A stretch of 10,311 nucleotides of DNA from Sphingomonadaceae bacterium (GTDB lineage Bacteria; Pseudomonadota; Alphaproteobacteria; Sphingomonadales; Sphingomonadaceae). Shown here piece by piece: positions 5,916 through 10,311 of the stretch; position 1 is the first letter of the stretch, and every line of letters starts with the position of its first letter. The position numbers were made by a program, and so were the translations under genes. Where the stretch lies: assembly GCA_016742125.1 (NCBI GenBank), contig JACVCM010000053.1:1-10311 (forward strand), written 5' to 3'. Under the pieces are notes generated by a model. It searched no databases. It was not told the origin of the DNA and saw nothing but the letters and a program-made list of their open reading frames with translations.

Positions 5916-5937
5916 CGTTACGGTTTAGGCGGACAGG

Positions 5938-5969
5938 CGTGATGGACCCCAGCCTGCGCTGGGGTGACG
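5938..5969 (-). repeat. Palindromic repeat unit, copy 2 (inverted)
   Basis: An inverted relative of copy 1, separated from it by 22 bases. Its core is an 8-bp stem, ACCCCAGC/GCTGGGGT (5946-5965). The unit ends 19 bases before the start codon of the C40 peptidase gene, and the ribosome-binding site AGGGG follows directly. Confidence 0.75.
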
Positions 5970-5988
5970 ATAGGGTAGGGGTTAGAAT

Positions 5989-6891
5989 TTGGCAGAAGGC
6001 CAACTTAAAGCAGGCGAACGGCCTATCTACAAACTGACAGGGCATAGCCTGGTCGGCGATAAGCGCACGACACCGATCCGTGGCGACCTTGCGGACATCA
6101 GCCTCGCGGGCAAATTGTTTGCGCCGCATTATGCAGTGCCGATGCTGCGCACAGGAATAGCGCCGGTCACCGAAATCCACGCGGAACCGCATCTCTCCTC
6201 CATGCCCGTCAGTGCGCTGATGCACGGCGAGGAGTTTGCGGTGCTCGACGTGGCCGGCGAATGGGCGTGGGGCTATTGCCTTCATGACAATTATCTGGGT
6301 TATCTGCGCTTCGCCGATCTTGGCGATGATTTCGATGCGACGCATATCGTCAGCGCGCCTGCAACCTTGCTGACGGCCGCTCCGACGACAAAATCGCCGG
6401 TGCTGGCACGCTATCCCATGGGCGCGCAGTTGGAATGTGGCGGCCTGAGCGAGTGCGGCAAATATCTTGGCTGTGAAAACGGTTTCGTTCCCTTGGTGCA
6501 TCTGTCCGAAATCGGAAAGGTCGAGGGTTCGCCCGCTGATCTGGCAGAGCAGTTGCTCGGCACCCCCTATAGCTGGGGCGGACGCAGCGGCGATGCGATC
6601 GACTGTTCGGGGCTGGTGCAACTGGTATTCGGGCTTAAGGGCGTATCCGCCCCACGCGATGCCGATATGCAGCAGGCGGATTTTGGCGAGGAATTGGCAG
6701 AAGGTGAAGCATTGCAACGCGGCGATCTGGTGTTCTTCCCCGGTCATGTCGGGATCATGGCGGATGGCCAGAATATCATCCACGCCAATGGCACCGCGAT
6801 GGCGGTGAGTGTGGAACCGCTGGCGGATGCTGCTGCACGGTTTGCCGAGTATGAGGTGCCGGTGCTGGCACGGAAAAGGGTTGGGTTGTGA
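5989..6891 (+). CDS. NlpC/P60 (C40) peptidase with SH3-like domains, YkfC/DPP VI type
   Basis: The protein has 300 residues. The C-terminal NlpC/P60 domain (about 180-295) has the YSWGGRSGDAIDCSGLVQ motif with nucleophile Cys206, then His253 in PGHVGIM and His265 in NIIHANG. The 12-residue spacing of the two histidines matches the Cys-His-His triad of E. coli Spr (MepS). Residues about 55-170 look like two bacterial SH3-type units (AWGYCLHDNYLGYLRFADL). No signal peptide or lipobox is present, so it is probably cytoplasmic, like gamma-D-glutamyl-L-diamino-acid peptidases YkfC and dipeptidyl-peptidase VI, which cut recycled muropeptides. The start is a TTG at 5989, supported by AGGGG seven bases upstream; no better start was found. 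It lies downstream of the M17 aminopeptidase on the same strand. The peptidase call is secure; the recycling role is inference. Confidence 0.9.
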   Translation: MAEGQLKAGERPIYKLTGHSLVGDKRTTPIRGDLADISLAGKLFAPHYAVPMLRTGIAPVTEIHAEPHLSSMPVSALMHGEEFAVLDVAGEWAWGYCLHDNYLGYLRFADLGDDFDATHIVSAPATLLTAAPTTKSPVLARYPMGAQLECGGLSECGKYLGCENGFVPLVHLSEIGKVEGSPADLAEQLLGTPYSWGGRSGDAIDCSGLVQLVFGLKGVSAPRDADMQQADFGEELAEGEALQRGDLVFFPGHVGIMADGQNIIHANGTAMAVSVEPLADAAARFAEYEVPVLARKRVGL

Positions 6892-6910
6892 CTAAGATTG
6901 CAGTCCAAAC

Positions 6911-7095
6911 CCCCTCTCCCCTTGCGCGAGAGGGTAGGGAGAGGGGTCGTGTCGCGTCTGCGACACAAAAGACTCTGCAACCTTTCAGCACAGCAATGCG
7001 TTCTTTGGGCGACTTGCCGTTGCCCGCACCCTCTCCAACTCCGACTAGGCAGCAAGCTGCCAAGTCTCCATATCCTCTCCCGTCAAGGGAGAGGA
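6911..7095. repeat. Hairpin-rich repeat mosaic between the C40 peptidase gene and argC
   Basis: This fills most of the 214-base gap 6892-7105. It begins with CCCCTCTCCC (6911-6920), which can pair with GGGAGAGGGG (6937-6946) or, in a competing hairpin, 6912-6918 with 6928-6934. Next come GTGTCGC-4-GCGACAC (6949-6966), a stem around GGCAGC-AA-GCTGCC (7043-7066) and TCCTCTCCC-5-GGGAGAGGA (7073-7095). CCTCTCCC at the left end and GGGAGAGG at the right end make it look like a small element with inverted ends. No convincing gene is inside it. Confidence 0.65.
7073..7095 (+). promoter_or_regulatory. Hairpin containing the argC ribosome-binding site
   Basis: A perfect 9-bp stem with a 5-base loop (GTCAA). 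Its 3' arm, GGGAGAGGA, contains the purine-rich Shine-Dalgarno sequence of argC, and the start codon at 7106 lies 10 bases beyond. If it forms in the mRNA it would hide the ribosome-binding site. Confidence 0.5.
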
Positions 7096-7105
7096 GATGT
7101 CCTAC

Positions 7106-8065
7106 ATGACCCACTCTGTCTTCATCGACGGAGCCGCCGGGACCACCGGCCTCGAAATCGCCGACCGGCTAGCGGGGCGCGCTGAATTCGCGCTCATCAC
7201 GCTCGATGAAGAAAAGCGCAAGGACGCAAACGCCCGCCGCGAGGCGCTGAACGATGCCGATTTCGTCATCCTTTGCCTCCCCGACGATGCCGCGAAGGAA
7301 GCGGTGGCGATGACCACGTCGAACCACACGCGCATCATCGACGCCTCGACCGCGCACCGCGTCGACCCGCATTGGGCCTATGGCTTTCCGGAATATCGCA
7401 AAGGCCAGCATGAGCGCATCGCAAATGCGCGGCTGGTCAGCAATCCGGGTTGCTACCCGACCGGCTTCCTCGCTCTTGTCGCGCCCCTCGTCGCGGCGAA
7501 GCTGATCCCCGATGACTGGCCCTATACGGTGAACGCGGTGTCGGGCTATTCGGGTGGAGGCAAGGCGCTGATCGAGCGGTTCGAGGAAGGCGAGGGCGCG
7601 GATATCGGCTTTCGCGCCTATGGCCTCGATCTCGATCACAAGCATGTGCCGGAGATGCAGCGGCATGCAGGGCTAAGCCTCGCGCCGATATTCTCCCCCG
7701 CCGTGGTCAAGGCCTTTCGCGGGATGATGGTCGAAATCCCGCTGCCGATCTCGGTCATGCCGGGCAGCGACAGTCCGGAAGAAATGCGTGCGGCGCTCAC
7801 CGAGCATTATGCAGGATCGAAGGTCGTCCGCGTGCATCAGGAAATGGCCCCGTCGGAACTGCTGATCCTCAACACGCAGGAACCGAGCGACGCGCTGGAC
7901 CTCTATATTATGGGCAGCCCCAAAGGCGACCAGGTCCGTCTGATGGCGATGCTCGACAATCTCGGCAAAGGCGCGAGCGGCGCGGCGGTGCAGAATTTGA
8001 ACATCATGGCGGGGTTGGATGAGACGTTGGGATTGCGGTTAGAAATTGCCAAGCAGTTGCCATGA
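7106..8065 (+). CDS. argC: N-acetyl-gamma-glutamyl-phosphate reductase (short form)
   Basis: The protein has 319 residues. ArgC catalyses the NADPH-dependent reduction of N-acetyl-glutamyl-5-phosphate to the semialdehyde, the third step of arginine synthesis, in the cytoplasm. The N-terminal IDGAAGTTGLEIADRL is the NADP-binding loop of the family, and SNPGCYPTG holds the catalytic Cys116. SGYSGGGKALIE and the HKHVPEMQRHAGL stretch are further family blocks. The length fits the short ArgC type that is common in Alphaproteobacteria. ATG 7106 (MTHSVFIDG) is chosen over an in-frame ATG at 7097 because the GAGGAG site is nine bases before 7106 and adjacent to 7097. The ribosome-binding site sits in a repeat-derived hairpin. 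The stop overlaps the start of the next gene (ATGA), which implies translational coupling. No other arginine genes are in the window. Confidence 0.95.
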   Translation: MTHSVFIDGAAGTTGLEIADRLAGRAEFALITLDEEKRKDANARREALNDADFVILCLPDDAAKEAVAMTTSNHTRIIDASTAHRVDPHWAYGFPEYRKGQHERIANARLVSNPGCYPTGFLALVAPLVAAKLIPDDWPYTVNAVSGYSGGGKALIERFEEGEGADIGFRAYGLDLDHKHVPEMQRHAGLSLAPIFSPAVVKAFRGMMVEIPLPISVMPGSDSPEEMRAALTEHYAGSKVVRVHQEMAPSELLILNTQEPSDALDLYIMGSPKGDQVRLMAMLDNLGKGASGAAVQNLNIMAGLDETLGLRLEIAKQLP

Positions 8066-8901
8066 AACCGAAAATCGCCATCGGATTGACGACATACTTA
8101 GATATTTCTTTGCCCGAATTTGGCGTGAAGCTGTTTAACGCTTATCACATGGCGTCAGCTAAAATCGTGCCTACCAAAGTTAATGTCTGGGGCCGAGCAT
8201 ATGATGTCGCAACTGCCTCAGAGTTTAGCCGCCATTGGGCTACCAACGCCCAATCTCGACTTGTAGAAGATCGTGGCAAGGGTAGGCTGATAGAAAAGAG
8301 CGATTTTCTAATTGGCTGTGAATGGAGGCATGTTGGTCAGCCGACTGGAGAAGGTCGCGTCGATTTTCGCCCTTTAGATGACCTAGCGCGGTCGAATACT
8401 ATATTGATCGACCATAGTTTTGCTTCTCGAGTCGATTGGTCGCTGCTTTTCCAAAAGCTAGTCGAGATATTCCAACCGTCATATGGCATGCTGCACTTGT
8501 TTACAGCGCACGAGATCGACAGTCTTGCCGTGCGATCTGAGCGCTTCGAAAATTTTGATCGGGCTTTCGGAGGAGAGGAGTATTTTGTCAGTTGGAGAAC
8601 AAATTCCGGCGATTGGCGAAAGCCGGATAAGTGGCAGCTAGATGAACGGCGGCAATATCGGTATTTGCCAGAACTCTCATGGGCAAATTTTCTCGGGAGA
8701 GAATTTACCGGGCAATATGACAAGAAGTTTCTGAGCGAGCATGCTGCCAATCCGCGCATTATGCAGAACGGTTTGTATTTCGAAACTACAGGCAATTTGT
8801 CGGATGTCGCTAACGACTACCAAGCTTATGTGCAGTCGCGCCGAATTTTAAAATCTGCCTTTCGGCCTGACTTCTTCCGCCGTCAGAATCCGAGTTACTA
8901 G
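8062..8901 (+). CDS. Hypothetical protein, lower GC, coupled to argC
   Basis: The protein has 279 residues. It has no signal peptide or membrane helix, so it is probably soluble and cytosolic. It is rich in aromatic residues (SWRTNSGDW, LPELSWANFLGREF) and ends in a basic RPDFFRR segment. I do not recognise it firmly. The C-terminal half (FQPSYGMLHLFTAHEID, then LPELSWANFLG, then a NGLYFETTGNLSDV block) loosely recalls the layout of Imm52/DUF3396-type immunity proteins; this is a low-confidence impression. Its start codon overlaps the argC stop by four bases. Counted GC is 56 of 120 over 8101-8220, against 36 of 60 in a stretch of argC (7621-7680), and codon choice is visibly less biased, suggesting it was acquired more recently than its neighbours. 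It is convergent with map, the two stop codons being five bases apart. Confidence 0.8.
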   Translation: MKPKIAIGLTTYLDISLPEFGVKLFNAYHMASAKIVPTKVNVWGRAYDVATASEFSRHWATNAQSRLVEDRGKGRLIEKSDFLIGCEWRHVGQPTGEGRVDFRPLDDLARSNTILIDHSFASRVDWSLLFQKLVEIFQPSYGMLHLFTAHEIDSLAVRSERFENFDRAFGGEEYFVSWRTNSGDWRKPDKWQLDERRQYRYLPELSWANFLGREFTGQYDKKFLSEHAANPRIMQNGLYFETTGNLSDVANDYQAYVQSRRILKSAFRPDFFRRQNPSY

Positions 8902-8916
8902 CCTTCTCAATAAGGC
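8901..8916. terminator. Weak hairpin between convergent stops
   Basis: GCCTT-6-AAGGC overlaps the stop codons of both convergent genes (8062-8901 and 8907-9734). The 5-bp stem is too short to call a strong terminator and there is no T-run; it is the only candidate in the junction. Confidence 0.25.
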
Positions 8917-9734
8917 GGCTTGTCAAACCCCTTCGGGCTGGCCGTGAATATCTCGCAGCCGTCTTCGGTGATGCCGATGCTATGCTCGAACTGCGCCGAC
9001 AGGCTGCGATCGCGTGTGACCGCCGTCCAGCCGTCGTCGAGCACCTTGCCATGCGGTTTGCCGATATTGATCATGGGTTCGATAGTAAAGATCATGCCGG
9101 GGCGGAGCTGCGGGCCGGTACCGGGGCGGCCGACATGGACGATTTCGGGGGCGTCGTGGAACAGCTGGCCGAGGCCGTGTCCGCAAAAGTCGCGGACCAC
9201 GCCATAGCGGTGCTTTTCCGCGTGGCTCTGGATCGCCCAGCCGATGTCGCCGACATGGTTGCCGGGTTTCGCTGCCTCGATGCCCAGCATCAGGCATTCA
9301 TGAGTCACATCGACCAGCCGCTTGGCCTTCATGGGCACATCGCCGACCAGAAACATGCGGCTGGTGTCGCCGTGCCAGCCATCGACGATCGGCGTCACAT
9401 CGATATTGACGATGTCGCCGTCGCGCAATTTCTTGTCCGATGGGATGCCGTGGCAAATGACATGGTTGATGCTCGTGCAGCAACTATGCGTATAGCCGCG
9501 ATAACCCAATGTCGCCGGAATGCCACCGCCGCGCAGCATCATTTCGCGAACGATATCGTCGATTTCCTGCGTGCTGACACCGGGCACGACATGCGGCACG
9601 AGCGCGTCGAGTATCTCGGCGGCAAGGCGCCCCGCCTTGCGCATCCCTTCGAAGCCTTCGGCCCCGTGCAGTTTGATAACGCCGTCGCGGGCCTGGGTGG
9701 CCTCGGCGGGCGTGACGCTGACATATTGATCCAT
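8907..9734 (-). CDS. map: Methionine aminopeptidase, type I
   Basis: The protein has 275 residues. It removes the initiator methionine from nascent proteins in the cytoplasm. All five metal ligands of the family are present: Asp112 and Asp123 (in NIDVTPIVDGWHGD), His186 (CGHGLG), Glu219 (FTIEPMI) and Glu250 (AQFEHS), with spacings equal to those in E. coli MetAP. His95 (CHGIP) and His193 match the substrate-contacting histidines. The N-terminal extension relative to E. coli is about 15 residues and polar. The start at 9732-9734 (MDQYVSV) has no good ribosome-binding site. A TATATT lies only a few bases upstream, so the transcript may be leaderless or have a very short leader. The frame is open upstream but unlikely to be coding, since it would overlap the divergent gene's start. 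It diverges from the CinA-family gene across 64 bp. Confidence 0.94.
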   Translation of the reverse strand: MDQYVSVTPAEATQARDGVIKLHGAEGFEGMRKAGRLAAEILDALVPHVVPGVSTQEIDDIVREMMLRGGGIPATLGYRGYTHSCCTSINHVICHGIPSDKKLRDGDIVNIDVTPIVDGWHGDTSRMFLVGDVPMKAKRLVDVTHECLMLGIEAAKPGNHVGDIGWAIQSHAEKHRYGVVRDFCGHGLGQLFHDAPEIVHVGRPGTGPQLRPGMIFTIEPMINIGKPHGKVLDDGWTAVTRDRSLSAQFEHSIGITEDGCEIFTASPKGFDKPPY

Positions 9735-9798
9735 ATTTGCGAATATAGGCGAACAATCGCCGCTTTGCGAGGGGGCATATTGTGTTAAGGCGACAGCG

Positions 9799-10311
9799 AT
9801 GACCGAATCCCGCATCTACACCGCCGCGCTCGTGATTATCGGCGACGAGATACTGTCCGGCCGCACCCAAGACAAGAATGTCAGCCAGATTGCACTATGG
9901 CTCAATATTCAGGGGATTCGGCTCAAGGAAGTCCGTGTCGTTCCCGACGATATGGATGCCATTATCGAGGCGGTAAATGCCTTACGGGCGCGCAATGATT
10001 ATCTCTTCACCACCGGCGGGATCGGGCCGACGCACGACGATATCACCGTGGATGCGATCGCTGCAGCACTGGGTGTCGAGGTTGTCATCCACCCTGAGGC
10101 AAGCGCGGTGTTGCACAAATATTATGAAACACGTGGCGGCATCAACCCTGGTCGGCTGCGGATGGCGCGCGTGCCTGACGGCGCAGACCTGATCCCCAAC
10201 AAGATGTCGGGCGCACCGGGTATCCGGCATGGCAATATCTTCATCATGGCCGGCGTGCCCCACATTACGGCAGGTATGCTCCCCGCCCTGTACACGTGCA
10301 CGGGGGGGGCG
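9799..10311 (+). CDS. CinA-family molybdopterin-binding domain protein (3' part outside window)
   Basis: 171 codons are visible, open to the window end. The sequence ALVIIGDEILSGRTQDKN, followed by FTTGGIGPTHDDITVDAIAAALG and later GAPGI and FIMAGVPHI, is the MoaB/MogA-like (MoCF) domain found at the N-terminus of CinA (competence/damage-inducible protein A). It also occurs in stand-alone proteins of about 250 residues that are common in Alphaproteobacteria and lack the C-terminal deamidase domain. Family members act in nucleotide or pyridine-nucleotide salvage; the stand-alone form is less clearly defined. The ATG at 9799 gives the canonical start of the domain; the ribosome-binding site is weak (AAGGCGACAGCG). 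Which form this is cannot be told, as the end is missing. The last bases run into a G8 tract and the encoded residues there (LYTCTGG) fit the family poorly. Confidence 0.88.
   Translation, partial: MTESRIYTAALVIIGDEILSGRTQDKNVSQIALWLNIQGIRLKEVRVVPDDMDAIIEAVNALRARNDYLFTTGGIGPTHDDITVDAIAAALGVEVVIHPEASAVLHKYYETRGGINPGRLRMARVPDGADLIPNKMSGAPGIRHGNIFIMAGVPHITAGMLPALYTCTGGA

Noticed and set aside
5908..6783. 291-codon minus-strand frame opposite the C40 peptidase gene
   Set aside because: Antisense shadow; the plus strand has an intact Cys-His-His triad and SH3-like domains.
6892..7105. CRISPR array or tRNA in the repeat-rich gap
   Set aside because: The repeats are inverted hairpins, not regularly spaced direct repeats, and no cloverleaf could be drawn.
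8982..9788. 268-codon plus-strand frame opposite map
   Set aside because: Antisense to a complete methionine aminopeptidase with all metal ligands; a common artefact in GC-rich genes.

Overview
The window reads as an ordinary chromosomal segment of an alphaproteobacterium, most likely a sphingomonad. This is inferred from several perfect matches to the alphaproteobacterial general-stress promoter (EcfG type, GGAAC-N16/17-CGTT), sphingomonad-style palindromic intergenic repeats, short-form ArgC, and GC content near 60% in the core genes. No rRNA, tRNA, CRISPR array, transposase or phage gene was recognised.

Region 1 (1-1760) is a small stress-gene cluster. A PRC-barrel protein (minus, cut by the window edge) and a hemerythrin-like protein (plus) diverge from a 148-bp spacer that holds one perfect EcfG promoter for each. 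Beyond them lie an Arg-rich 45-aa mini-gene (minus), a zinc-ribbon protein (minus) with two EcfG promoter matches in tandem, and a 50-aa single-span membrane protein (minus). The mini-gene is preceded not by an EcfG site but by a perfect 25-bp palindrome and a CRP/FNR-like dyad, so it may be controlled differently.

Region 2 (1831-4428) has a DoxX-type membrane protein and a Baeyer-Villiger-type flavin monooxygenase diverging from a 77-bp spacer with a perfect 17-bp operator-like palindrome. The monooxygenase converges on a gene for a predicted lipoprotein that also has a C-terminal membrane span and carries a G10 homopolymer.

Region 3 (4477-6891) has an M17 leucyl aminopeptidase followed by a cytoplasmic-looking NlpC/P60 (C40) peptidase of the YkfC/dipeptidyl-peptidase VI type. 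Together they suggest breakdown of recycled cell-wall peptides or other peptides. Between them is an inverted pair of palindromic repeat units whose stems differ by compensating changes.

Region 4 (6892-8901) has a hairpin-rich repeat mosaic whose last hairpin contains the Shine-Dalgarno sequence of argC (arginine biosynthesis). Overlapping the argC stop by four bases is a lower-GC gene of unknown function that may have been acquired.

Region 5 (8907-10311) has methionine aminopeptidase (map, minus) diverging from a CinA-family molybdopterin-binding-domain gene (plus) that runs off the window. No gene-free stretch exceeds 300 bases; the longest are 6892-7105 and 1022-1176, both described below. 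I found no convincing wholly new multi-gene system. The best leads are the hidden Arg-rich gene with its palindromes, and the low-GC gene coupled to argC.
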